Shown: positions 1 to 7,023 of the stretch, piece by piece
Layout of the letters: every line of letters starts with the position of its first letter
How positions within the stretch are numbered: position 1 is the stretch's first letter
The notes under the pieces: generated by a model
Databases searched by the model: none
What the model was told of the DNA's origin: nothing
Seen by the model: only the letters and a program-made list of their open reading frames with translations
Program-made: the position numbers and the translations under genes
Origin: Veillonella sp. AM51-8BH
GTDB taxonomy: Bacteria; Bacillota; Negativicutes; Veillonellales; Veillonellaceae
DNA length: 9,101 nucleotides
Direction of reading: 5' to 3'
Assembly (NCBI RefSeq): GCF_003463825.1
Contig: NZ_QSDY01000069.1
Location: 1-9,101, forward strand

Positions 1-137
1 ATTTTCCAATGGCTCTCATATCGTTATTTACCTATAATTCATTGAATATTTATATAAGTAGCCTTTAAATTTCAAATTCATGTAATTTTTATCCTTATAT
101 ATTACATTTTCTTATAGTAGTGTATAAATTTAAAAAG

Positions 138-146
138 TGTTATAAT
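138..146 (+). promoter_or_regulatory. Putative extended -10 promoter of the first SLH gene
   Basis: A TGTTATAAT sequence (TGn followed by a perfect TATAAT at 141-146) lies 39 bp before the start codon at 185. No convincing -35 box is present about 17 bp upstream, which fits an extended -10 promoter. The surrounding 1-166 stretch is extremely AT-rich and shows no gene, so chance TATAAT-like matches are likely and the call is tentative. Confidence 0.45.
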
Positions 147-184
147 TTATTTTATATAAGTATAGTTTGAAAGGAGCCTTTTCA

Positions 185-1966
185 ATGAAACTAAATAAAT
201 TATCTTTATCCTTGGCAATTACATTAGCCCTCGGTTCTACATTCGGCATGGCTCACGCCGAAACAACTGCGGCGCACGCAAAAGCCGAAGTATCTAATGT
301 TGCTACAAAAACTGATACTGCAGCTAAATCTGATGTAAAACGTGTAGATACATCTGTAAAAAATGACGCTAAACGCGTTGATACTTCCGTAAAAAACGAT
401 GCTAAACGTGTTAATACTTCCGTAAAAAATGATGCTAAACGTGTTGATACATCCGCTAAAAATGATGCTAAACACGCAACTACAGTTGTAAAACATGATG
501 CTAAACATGCTGATGCATCCGTTAAAAGCGATGCAAAACATGTTGATGCATCTGCAAAAAATGACGCTAAACGCGTAGATACTTCCATAAAAAACGACGC
601 TAAACGCGTTGATACATCTGTTAAAAATGATGTAAAAGAAGATGCTGCTAAGGTAGAAGGTAAAAAAGCTGTAAAAGCTAAAGAAAACTTACCTGCTGGC
701 GTTTACCCTGACACAAAAGATAACTGGGCTCGCGATGCTATCCAAGCAATGACACAAGCTGGTTACCTTTCTGGTTATGCTGATAATACATTCAAACCTA
801 GTGCACAAATCACTCGTGAACAAGCTGCTGCTATTTACGGTAAAGTATTACAACACAACTTAAATGAGCAAGAATTAGCTGATATTGTAACTAAAGAAGC
901 TTCTACTTCCTACTCTGATGTAGAAGCAGATCGTTGGTCTAGCTCTGCTATCAAATTAGTAAGTGCTGCAGGCGTAATGGAAGGCACATCTAAAACAGCT
1001 TTCACACCTAGCAAAACTATGGACCGCGAACAATTCGTTGCTTCTGCTGCTAGCCTAGCAAAAAAATTGAATCTTTCTACACCTATAAAAACAGAAAAAG
1101 TAACATTTAAAGATGAAGCTAGCATCTCCTCTGCTTACTTAGCAGATATCCAATACATGGCACAACGTGGCATTGTAGCATCTGGAGCGACTGAAAACTT
1201 CAACCCTAAACAACCTGTAACAAGAGCACAAGCGGCAACAATCTTGAACCGCATGCTTAATGGTGCTGGCCTTGCAACACCAAAACATACTACAACTGAA
1301 GCAAAAGCTGAAACAGCTGTAAAAGAAGATGTAAAAAAAGCTGATACAGCAGCAGAAAAAGATGCGTCCAAAGTAAGCAAAGATGCTAAAAAAGATGTAG
1401 CTAAAGCTGACAAAGCCGTAAAAGCTGATGCAAAAAAAGTTGAAAAAGACGTAAAGGGCAATAAAAATGCCGCAGTAGCTCAAAAAACTGAACCTACTCG
1501 CACAGTTCGTCCTGTTCGTCGCAGCACGTTAAAAGCACTTGATCAAAAACAACAAGCTGCTTTGGAAGATAAAGTATTCGCTGAATTGAATAAAACATAC
1601 AAAACAGAAGATGCTTTCCAAGATTACGGTGTAATGTACTGGCGTGACAATCAATTGCACGTAGCTTTGAAAACAGATAGCGATATTTCCACAGTTAAAG
1701 CAAACCTTGCAGCACGTGGTGATTCCACTGTAAATAACTACGTTGTAGTTGAACCATCCCAATACAGCCAAACTGAATACGATGCAATCGATGCGAACTT
1801 CCGCAACTATTACAACAAAAACGAAAAAGCTGGTACAATTCTAGCTACATTCCCAGATGTAGAAAACAACCAACTTTACGCTGTTGTAACAACTGCATCT
1901 AAAGCAACTCAACAAGGAATCTCAAAATTATTCGGTTCCAAAGTAAAAATGACAGTAAAACGCTAA
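185..1966 (+). CDS. Exported SLH-domain protein with hendecad repeat blocks
   Basis: A 593-aa secreted protein, probably held in the periplasm by SLH binding to peptidoglycan. The start is ATG 185, preceded by AAAGGAG at 170-175; an in-frame TTG at 167 overlaps that site and is rejected. Residues 1-25 form a signal peptide ending in MAHA. Residues 50-148 hold nine 11-residue repeats (consensus DAKRVDTSVKN). Three SLH domains follow at about 173-226, 243-295 and 308-360; the first has the typical GYADNTFKP..ITREQ pattern. Four degenerate 11-mers occupy 382-425. A C-terminal domain (about 448-593) resembles that of the next gene. The repeats suggest a right-handed coiled coil or extended rod. 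The C-terminus is too short for the OmpM-type beta-barrel of Negativicutes SLH porins. The SLH assignment is firm; the specific role is unknown. Confidence 0.93.
   Translation: MKLNKLSLSLAITLALGSTFGMAHAETTAAHAKAEVSNVATKTDTAAKSDVKRVDTSVKNDAKRVDTSVKNDAKRVNTSVKNDAKRVDTSAKNDAKHATTVVKHDAKHADASVKSDAKHVDASAKNDAKRVDTSIKNDAKRVDTSVKNDVKEDAAKVEGKKAVKAKENLPAGVYPDTKDNWARDAIQAMTQAGYLSGYADNTFKPSAQITREQAAAIYGKVLQHNLNEQELADIVTKEASTSYSDVEADRWSSSAIKLVSAAGVMEGTSKTAFTPSKTMDREQFVASAASLAKKLNLSTPIKTEKVTFKDEASISSAYLADIQYMAQRGIVASGATENFNPKQPVTRAQAATILNRMLNGAGLATPKHTTTEAKAETAVKEDVKKADTAAEKDASKVSKDAKKDVAKADKAVKADAKKVEKDVKGNKNAAVAQKTEPTRTVRPVRRSTLKALDQKQQAALEDKVFAELNKTYKTEDAFQDYGVMYWRDNQLHVALKTDSDISTVKANLAARGDSTVNNYVVVEPSQYSQTEYDAIDANFRNYYNKNEKAGTILATFPDVENNQLYAVVTTASKATQQGISKLFGSKVKMTVKR
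332..628 (+). repeat. 33-bp coding tandem repeat, nine copies
   Basis: Nine consecutive 33-bp units, each beginning with GAT and encoding an 11-residue unit of consensus DAKRVDTSVKN. Units 1-4 and 8-9 are nearly identical; units 5-7 are more diverged, with His replacing Arg and Ala/Asp changes. A weaker related unit precedes the array, and another (with Glu and Gly) follows it from 629. There are no spacers, and the frame is open throughout. The array lies between the signal peptide and the first SLH domain. Confidence 0.9.
1328..1459 (+). repeat. Second hendecad block, four degenerate 33-bp units
   Basis: Four 33-bp units in the same reading frame as the gene, each starting with an Asp codon and rich in Lys, Ala, Asp and Val. 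They follow the third SLH domain and keep the 11-residue period of the upstream array, though the DNA identity between units is low. The period is seen directly; common ancestry with the upstream array is inferred. Confidence 0.7.
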
Positions 1967-1990
1967 TCGGCGTTCACTCAACTAGCCAAG

Positions 1991-2026
1991 GCAGCGTATA
2001 CGCTTAGTATTACGCTGCTTTGTTTA
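1991..2026 (+). terminator. Rho-independent terminator after the first SLH gene
   Basis: An 8-bp stem (GCAGCGTA at 1991-1998 with TACGCTGC at 2011-2018) closes a 12-nt loop and is followed by TTTGTTT. It starts 25 bp after the stop codon. It suggests that the two SLH genes are mainly transcribed separately. Confidence 0.75.
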
Positions 2027-2055
2027 TATCACTATGCATGCCTTATTATTCGCTA

Positions 2056-2061
2056 TATAAT
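2056..2061 (+). promoter_or_regulatory. Possible -10 box of the second SLH gene
   Basis: A perfect TATAAT lies 82 bp before the start codon at 2143 and after the terminator of the preceding gene. No good -35 box is seen at the expected distance. The leader between it and the gene contains a small hairpin (AGGCT 2099-2103 pairing with AGCCT 2108-2112). The call is weak because of the AT-rich background. Confidence 0.35.
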
Positions 2062-2142
2062 GAATATAGATTTTATTGTTGATGAAAGTTTATATTCTAG
2101 GCTATCGAGCCTTAGCCTTTACCATAATTAGGAAGGATTTTT

Positions 2143-3525
2143 ATGTACAAGAATACCCCTTACCCATTACGTGCCCTTGTTCTTGGCACATTATTAGCCG
2201 CAACAAGTTTCGGTTTTGCTTCTGCAAATACTACAACTCATGCTCCTGCCACTGCAGTAGCATCTACAAAGGTTGAAGCGCCTACAGTGGCCTCTACGCA
2301 AGCAGTTACTATAAACACAGCTGCTACTAATGTAGCAACAACTAAAGCAGAGGCTCATAAATTTGATGCCGCTAAAGCTGCTACACCTGTAGTTGTGAAT
2401 ACATCTATTGGTACGCCTCAAGACATTCAAAAAATCCGTGCCCACATCTTCTCCGATGTGCCTAGCGATTTTTGGGCTGCCAATTCTATCAGTACGGTAA
2501 CAAAAGCAAATCTAATGAAAGGTTATTCTGACGGTACATTCCGACCTAATCAACCTATGACTCGTGAAGAAGTAGCTGCTCTCTTCAACAACATCACTGA
2601 TGATGGTACAGCAGCATTCTTATCTAGCAAATTTAAAGATATTACATCCGATCGTTGGTCTGCCCTCGCTATCGAATCTGTAGCGCGTAAAAATATCATC
2701 AGCGGCTATGGCGATAACACATACAAACCAGAAAAATATATGTCTCGCCAAGAGTTTGCTGTAGTAGCAGACAACTACATTCACTACTTAGGATATACAA
2801 CAGAAGATCCAACAGCCCTTGATAATATTGCTTATGGAGACCAAAAATTCGTCGCTCCATGGGCTCAAGATGCAGTTCGTGAACTTGCATACCTGGGCTT
2901 CACAAACTACGCTCCTGGCACATTATTTAACCCTGAAAAATATGTAACACGTGCTGAAGCTGCTGAGATTGCGTATCGCATGACGCAAACAGAACAAGCT
3001 CTTGCATTCCACAACACATTGTTCAAACAACAAGTAGAAAATAAAACAGCTACTATTATCGACAAAACATTAGGCTATGGCAACGACTTCACAAAATTCC
3101 GTCAAGACGGTGCCCTCTTCTGGGATGGTGGCAAGTTACATGCGACTTTAACAGATAAGAAAAAAGCAGAGGCTGTTGCTCATGCAATCTCTGAAGCGCA
3201 AGATCCTCAACTTGAAAGCGCCCTTGTTGTATCTCAAGGCAAGTTAAATCAAGCACAACTTGAAGATTACCAATCTGACGCTATTGATTTATACAAAGTA
3301 AAAGAGCCAAAAGGTAACATCATCTCCATCCGTCCTAACGATGACACAAGCGCTCTTATCATTACAGCTGACTCCGTTCAAAAGGACACTGTGAAAGCTT
3401 TCAAAAAGAAATTCAAAAATAATGTAGTCGTAGAATTACCACAACCTGAGACAGTAAAACCGGATGCAGCAATTCAATTCCCATTACCTCCACGCGTAAA
3501 CTACTACGACACAACAAATAAATAA
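2143..3525 (+). CDS. Exported SLH-domain protein, paralogue of the upstream gene
   Basis: A 460-aa secreted protein, probably periplasmic and bound to peptidoglycan. ATG 2143 follows AGGAAGG at 2130-2136. The signal peptide covers about residues 1-28 (Arg, hydrophobic core, FASA). Residues 29-95 are a low-complexity Ala/Thr/Val linker. Three SLH domains follow: about 103-152 (GYSDGTFRP..MTREE), 164-217 (GYGDNTYKP..MSRQE) and 236-285 (FNPEKYVTRAEAAEI). Residues 291-435 form a domain that resembles the C-terminus of the preceding gene: an aromatic-Trp stretch, then a K/Q-L-H-x-x-L strand, a V-V strand and a final I-I/V-V strand. The tail is Pro-rich. It lacks the 11-residue repeats of its neighbour and ends without a beta-barrel or a terminal aromatic signature. 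The precise role is unknown. Confidence 0.92.
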   Translation: MYKNTPYPLRALVLGTLLAATSFGFASANTTTHAPATAVASTKVEAPTVASTQAVTINTAATNVATTKAEAHKFDAAKAATPVVVNTSIGTPQDIQKIRAHIFSDVPSDFWAANSISTVTKANLMKGYSDGTFRPNQPMTREEVAALFNNITDDGTAAFLSSKFKDITSDRWSALAIESVARKNIISGYGDNTYKPEKYMSRQEFAVVADNYIHYLGYTTEDPTALDNIAYGDQKFVAPWAQDAVRELAYLGFTNYAPGTLFNPEKYVTRAEAAEIAYRMTQTEQALAFHNTLFKQQVENKTATIIDKTLGYGNDFTKFRQDGALFWDGGKLHATLTDKKKAEAVAHAISEAQDPQLESALVVSQGKLNQAQLEDYQSDAIDLYKVKEPKGNIISIRPNDDTSALIITADSVQKDTVKAFKKKFKNNVVVELPQPETVKPDAAIQFPLPPRVNYYDTTNK

Positions 3526-3543
3526 TTAAATAATCTCAACGAT

Positions 3544-3577
3544 AAAAAGCCGTGTAACTACACGGCTTTTTGTTTTA
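3544..3577 (+). terminator. Strong rho-independent terminator of the second SLH gene
   Basis: A perfect 12-bp stem (3544-3555 with 3560-3571) closes a 4-nt AACT loop. Its core is GCCGTGT/ACACGGC, flanked by an A-run on the left and TTTTTGTTTT on the right. It begins 18 bp after the stop codon. Confidence 0.92.
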
Positions 3578-3634
3578 CCCTCATTCAAAGCTAAATAGTA
3601 ATCTCCCTTTATATTTTAATTGCTATAATACAAA

Positions 3635-3666
3635 AGAAGAACCGCCCCCGAAGGAGCGGTTCTTCT
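3635..3666 (-). terminator. Terminator of the OPT-DUF3298 operon
   Basis: An 11-bp perfect stem (AGAAGAACCGC 3635-3645 with its complement 3656-3666) closes a 10-nt C-rich loop. Read on the minus strand, the stem ends in TCTTCT followed by TTTGTATTA. This suits termination of the minus-strand operon, whose last stop codon is about 50 bp upstream. The plus-strand side has no T-run. Confidence 0.75.
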
Positions 3667-3695
3667 CACAATTAAACAGCTGTTACTATACACAC

Positions 3696-3728
3696 ATAAT
3701 CGAATTCACACAGTTCGATTATTTTTTT
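3696..3728 (+). terminator. Plus-strand terminator overlapping the end of the DUF3298 gene
   Basis: A 9-bp perfect stem (ATAATCGAA 3696-3704 with TTCGATTAT 3714-3722) is followed on the plus strand by a run of seven T. The right arm and T-run overlap the stop codon and last Lys codons of the minus-strand gene. It would stop plus-strand read-through from the SLH gene. The minus-strand side is not U-rich. Confidence 0.6.
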
Positions 3729-4561
3729 GTTACATCATTTTGGCGGTCACGTAAGTTACCAACTGGTACATATACGGTACCTGCACTGTGGATTGTATCC
3801 ACGTCTTGTTGTAAAACCATTACAACGGAATAATCATCAGTTGTGTAGAATTCAGTAGGCATTTTGTCGATATTTACTTCGCCGCCCAATTGATTTTTCA
3901 CATCTTGATTATTGTCGATAGCATTCACTAATTCTTTTTTGTTAAGACCACCAAGATCGTACAAGGATAATTGACGACCTGTTGTAGTGTTGAATGTGAA
4001 GCCTTTTACATAGTTGACGCCATTAGCATCACGATCACGCATTGTGTACGTATGGATCAATACACTGAAAATACCATTTTTGTCTGTTTTAACATCGTAG
4101 TACATAACTACATTTGTTTTATCAGATTCTTTGGCATTCATTTTTTCTACGTCATTTTGTACTTTAGCAACGTATTTTTTGATAGTATTATTGATTGCTT
4201 TTTCTACAATTGGGCTAACAGATTTAACTGTTGGGAACACTAGATCAAGATGATCTGTTGTGGATTCCACTGGAGATACAGCCACCTCTTTGCGGTCCAT
4301 ATAGCGGTCCGCATTAGGTGCTACTACTTCAACTGCATCGCGATCAACCTTAGATGCTACAGAGCGTAACGCACGGTTTTGCTCCGGTGTAGCAGTACTA
4401 GAGATACGGTATGTTAAATCGTTGCGATTTACTTTATTCGTATCAGCTTGAACTGTTTGCACTGTTGCAGTGTCTTTAGTTACAGGAATTTCGCTTGCTG
4501 CGAAAGATACTACTGGCAATGCAGCAGCCATCATGATGAGTACAGACTGTTTTAATTTCAT
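3719..4561 (-). CDS. Exported DUF3298-type protein (RsiV-like fold)
   Basis: A 280-aa secreted protein of unknown function. Residues 1-21 form a signal peptide (Lys-rich start, hydrophobic core, VVSFA). Residues 22-100 are polar and probably flexible. Residues 104-140 resemble the DUF4163-type start (hydrophobic-Pro strand, then a helix of the VEKAINNTIKKY kind). Residues 150-265 fit DUF3298: an alternating strand SVLIHTYT, then the FTFNTTTGRQLSLYDLGG motif near 188-205 and a C-terminal FYTTDDYSVVMVL strand with a closing VYVPVGNL strand. In this family such modules occur in extracytoplasmic proteins, including anti-sigma factor RsiV; here there is no transmembrane anchor beyond the signal peptide. 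The gene starts 11 bp after the transporter stop, with an AAGAGG site reaching into the end of the upstream gene, so it is probably co-transcribed. A link to the transporter's substrate is inference only. Confidence 0.8.
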   Translation of the reverse strand: MKLKQSVLIMMAAALPVVSFAASEIPVTKDTATVQTVQADTNKVNRNDLTYRISSTATPEQNRALRSVASKVDRDAVEVVAPNADRYMDRKEVAVSPVESTTDHLDLVFPTVKSVSPIVEKAINNTIKKYVAKVQNDVEKMNAKESDKTNVVMYYDVKTDKNGIFSVLIHTYTMRDRDANGVNYVKGFTFNTTTGRQLSLYDLGGLNKKELVNAIDNNQDVKNQLGGEVNIDKMPTEFYTTDDYSVVMVLQQDVDTIHSAGTVYVPVGNLRDRQNDVTKK

Positions 4562-4572
4562 TGTTTAACCTC

Positions 4573-6654
4573 TTATTGTTGTTCTTGCTCAGCTTTCATT
4601 GCTAAAGCTTCTTCTTTATTGAATTTGTGAGTTACAACACGACGAACAAGGTATAAACCAGAGAAGATGAATGCAAGCAATCCTAACCATTGTGCTGTGC
4701 TTTCAAAATCAGGGCCTACTAATTCAAGTGGAGATTCACCACCACCAGTTGTAACGGACAATACAATAATAACAGCTATGATTACACCAATCAAGCTTTC
4801 ACCAACAATCAAACCAGAAGCGAAGAGAACGCCACGGCGGTTAGATTGTTCAACATCGTACTCAGCGAGTTCGCCAGCACGCATTTTAGCACGAGCTACT
4901 AGGTAACGGCCTACGAAATAGCTAATGAAAGAACCTAAAATGAGTGGTACTTCCAATGTTGGAGGTAAGTAGATACCCATGCCAACTGCCAATGGAGGCA
5001 ATGTTAAAGAAGCTGTTGTGCTCTTAAGAATCAAGTTAACGATGATTGCTACTACGCCAACACAAACGCCAATCAAGATATAATCCCAATCCATGCTGGA
5101 ACTGAAGATACCTTGAGCAATTGTAGTCATCAAAGTTGCTTGTGGAGCGGATAATGCAGCATTAGGGTCCATTTCAGCACGTGGTAACGCACCTGTGAAG
5201 CCATATGCTTGGTAAAGCAAGTTAAGAACAGGAGCAATTGCAATCGCACCAGCTACGGAGCCAAGTAACAATGCAATTTGTTGACGCCAAGGTGTAGCAC
5301 CAACGAGTTGACCTGTTTTCAAGTCTTGCAAGTTATCGTTAGAGATAGATGCAATCGCGATAACTACGGATGTCATGAAGATGGCCATAGCTGTAGCGAA
5401 TTGTACGCCTGCTTCTGTAGCGAACAAGTTATTTTCAGAAGCGATGAAGTACACCACTAGGGAAGAAATAATAGTCGCCAAGATACCAATACCAGAGATT
5501 GGAGATGCAGATGTACCGATAAGGCCTGCCATGTAACCACATGCAGCAGCTACGAAGAAGCCGATTAGCAATGCTACGAGAACACCTACGATAACAAGTG
5601 TCCACATTAAGCCTGCGCTAATAGGTACTGCAGATACGAAGTCCCAGAATGTAAGAACTAAGCCTAAAAGGATAATACCGAATACGATAATAACAGATTT
5701 TGTGCTCATATCTGTATCCATGCGATGCAATTCACGTTCAGAGGAACTGCTGTTCATGGATTTAACAGAAATTTTCATACCTTCGATAATAGGTTTGATC
5801 AAAGTAATCAAAGTCCAAATCGCTGCGATACCGATAGCACCAGCACCGATGAAACGAACTTTAGATTTCCAAACAGCCATTGCAAATTTAGCTGTAGCAC
5901 CACCATCTGGAGCAAACATATTAGTCAAGTAAGGTACGAAGCCAGCCCAAGCGATGAGTACACCAACTAGGATAGCGATACCAGAAGCGATACCAATAAG
6001 GTAACCAGCACCTAACAACGCTGTAGAGAAGCCTAATGGAATTTGAGTAATACCTTTGCTACCTACAGGAAGCCAGAAGCTCATGCTGTCGCCAAGCACT
6101 TTGAAGCCATTGGCACAAAGACTGATAATACCAGCTACAAGACCACCGGATACGATATCTCCCATACCGGAGCTAGATTGAGGACCTTGGCCACCATTAT
6201 GGGAACCAACCTTCAAGATTTCTGCTGCTGCACGGCCTTCTGGATATGGTAGATCACTATTTACTACCATGGCACGACGCAATGGAATAGTGAATAACAC
6301 ACCAAGGGAACCACCGCATGCGCAGAGCAAGAATGTTTGCCAGAATGGGAAGCCATTCCAATAACCAAGCATTAATAGACCTGGCAAGATAAAGATAATT
6401 GCGGACAAAGTACCGGCTGCAGAAGCCTGTGTTTGTACCATGTTGTTTTCAAGAACGTTAGAATCCTTGAAGAAACGTAAAATTGCCATTGAAATAATGG
6501 CTGCCGGAATGGATGACGAGAATGTCAAACCAACCTTCAAACCGAGATATACGTTAGATGCTGTAAAAATTACAGTAATCAATGCACCAAGTAGCATCCC
6601 ACGTAGTGTCAGTTCCGGCAGATGAAGGTCATGGCTCATAAAGTCATGTTTCAT
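4573..6654 (-). CDS. OPT-family oligopeptide transporter
   Basis: A 693-aa inner-membrane protein of the OPT (oligopeptide transporter) family, close to the bacterial members of about 630-690 aa. These are thought to carry small peptides or metal-chelate-like substrates by cation symport; the substrate here is unknown. The start at 6654 is chosen because GAGGAGG lies 9 bp upstream; an internal Met at residue 6 is too far from it. Family marks include the first helix with SNVYLGLKVGLTFSSSIPAA (33-52), the NNMVQTQASAAGTLSA segment (70-85) and DLPYPEGRAAAEIL (134-147). A polar loop at about 290-320 splits the many hydrophobic segments into two halves. The C-terminus is a short charged tail after the last helix. 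It leads the operon that ends with the DUF3298 gene and is divergent from fumC. Confidence 0.93.
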   Translation of the reverse strand: MKHDFMSHDLHLPELTLRGMLLGALITVIFTASNVYLGLKVGLTFSSSIPAAIISMAILRFFKDSNVLENNMVQTQASAAGTLSAIIFILPGLLMLGYWNGFPFWQTFLLCACGGSLGVLFTIPLRRAMVVNSDLPYPEGRAAAEILKVGSHNGGQGPQSSSGMGDIVSGGLVAGIISLCANGFKVLGDSMSFWLPVGSKGITQIPLGFSTALLGAGYLIGIASGIAILVGVLIAWAGFVPYLTNMFAPDGGATAKFAMAVWKSKVRFIGAGAIGIAAIWTLITLIKPIIEGMKISVKSMNSSSSERELHRMDTDMSTKSVIIVFGIILLGLVLTFWDFVSAVPISAGLMWTLVIVGVLVALLIGFFVAAACGYMAGLIGTSASPISGIGILATIISSLVVYFIASENNLFATEAGVQFATAMAIFMTSVVIAIASISNDNLQDLKTGQLVGATPWRQQIALLLGSVAGAIAIAPVLNLLYQAYGFTGALPRAEMDPNAALSAPQATLMTTIAQGIFSSSMDWDYILIGVCVGVVAIIVNLILKSTTASLTLPPLAVGMGIYLPPTLEVPLILGSFISYFVGRYLVARAKMRAGELAEYDVEQSNRRGVLFASGLIVGESLIGVIIAVIIVLSVTTGGGESPLELVGPDFESTAQWLGLLAFIFSGLYLVRRVVTHKFNKEEALAMKAEQEQQ

Positions 6655-6709
6655 AAGTACATACCTCCTCTGTGAAACTAGAGCTTACAACATATAATAA
6701 GCTACTTCC

Positions 6710-6738
6710 ATTTTATCGTGTTAAAGCGCTGATTTCAA
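6710..6738 (-). promoter_or_regulatory. Sigma-70-type promoter of the OPT operon
   Basis: On the minus strand, TTGAAA (6733-6738) and TAAAAT (6710-6715) are separated by exactly 17 bp. Transcription would start near 6703, giving a leader of about 49 nt before the ATG at 6654. The first bases of the -35 box lie inside the outer arm of the nested inverted repeat. Confidence 0.7.
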
Positions 6739-6942
6739 TATATATGCGATATTTATAATGTATACATGTTTCATTAGACCATTAATTATGTAGAAAAAGG
6801 CAACAGTCCAAAAGCCTCCAAAGCCACCTACCCCGCTACGCGGGGCCTCTAAGTCGTTTTTGGACTGTCGCCTTTTCCCTCACAAATCAATCTTCTATGA
6901 AACATGTATACAGATTAAATATAAATCATCGCATATATATTG
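6736..6942. repeat. Nested inverted repeat between the OPT operon and fumC
   Basis: Three pairs of inverted arms sit around nearly one axis (about 6836-6839). The outer pair is a perfect 15-bp match (6736-6750 with 6928-6942). The middle pair is also a perfect 15-bp match (6760-6774, GTATACATGTTTCAT, with 6897-6911). The inner pair matches 18 of 19 bp (6795-6813 with 6858-6876) and ends in T-runs on both strands. The centre carries a GC-rich hairpin (CCCCGC 6831-6836 with GCGGGG 6840-6845). No open reading frame is apparent inside, and no target-site duplication is obvious at the ends. It could be a small mobile palindromic element, a two-sided control region or a structured RNA; the sequence does not decide between these. 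Confidence 0.85.
6795..6876. terminator. Possible bidirectional terminator in the core of the nested repeat
   Basis: The 19-bp stem with one A-C mismatch (6802 against 6869) is followed by TTTT on the plus strand and TTTTT on the minus strand. Its large loop contains a 6-bp GC hairpin. The form is that of a two-way terminator. Yet it lies between divergent genes, where none is needed unless some promoter fires into the region or an RNA is made from it. Confidence 0.4.
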
Positions 6943-6957
6943 GGAGAAGGGAGAAGA

Positions 6958-6982
6958 TGTATATGCATAAATCGCATATACA
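6958..6982. promoter_or_regulatory. 9-bp palindrome, candidate operator upstream of fumC
   Basis: TGTATATGC at 6958-6966 and GCATATACA at 6974-6982 form a perfect inverted repeat around a 7-bp spacer. The TATATGC core also occurs in both outer arms of the neighbouring inverted repeat. The position, upstream of the fumC promoter, would suit a regulator site, but no specific regulator is recognised. Confidence 0.4.
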
Positions 6983-7023
6983 CCCTCTCTCTATATGAAA
7001 ATAGAAATCATTATCTTTTATTC

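Noticed and set aside
167..184. An upstream TTG start for the first SLH gene
   Set aside because: It overlaps the ribosome binding site at 170-175. The ATG at 185 begins a standard signal peptide.
224..588. Minus-strand open frames across the repeat region
   Set aside because: They arise from the repetitive composition of the real plus-strand gene, are low in complexity, and lack ribosome binding sites or family features.
332..628. The 33-bp repeats as a CRISPR array
   Set aside because: There are no spacers, and the units are directly joined, in frame and coding for a regular 11-residue pattern.
2076..2276. A 66-codon plus-strand open frame overlapping the start of the second SLH gene
   Set aside because: It runs out of frame through a clear signal-peptide coding region and has no recognisable product.
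448..3525. The two SLH proteins as OmpM-type outer-membrane porins
   Set aside because: The regions after the SLH domains are only about 145-235 residues, without a long series of amphipathic strands or a terminal aromatic residue.
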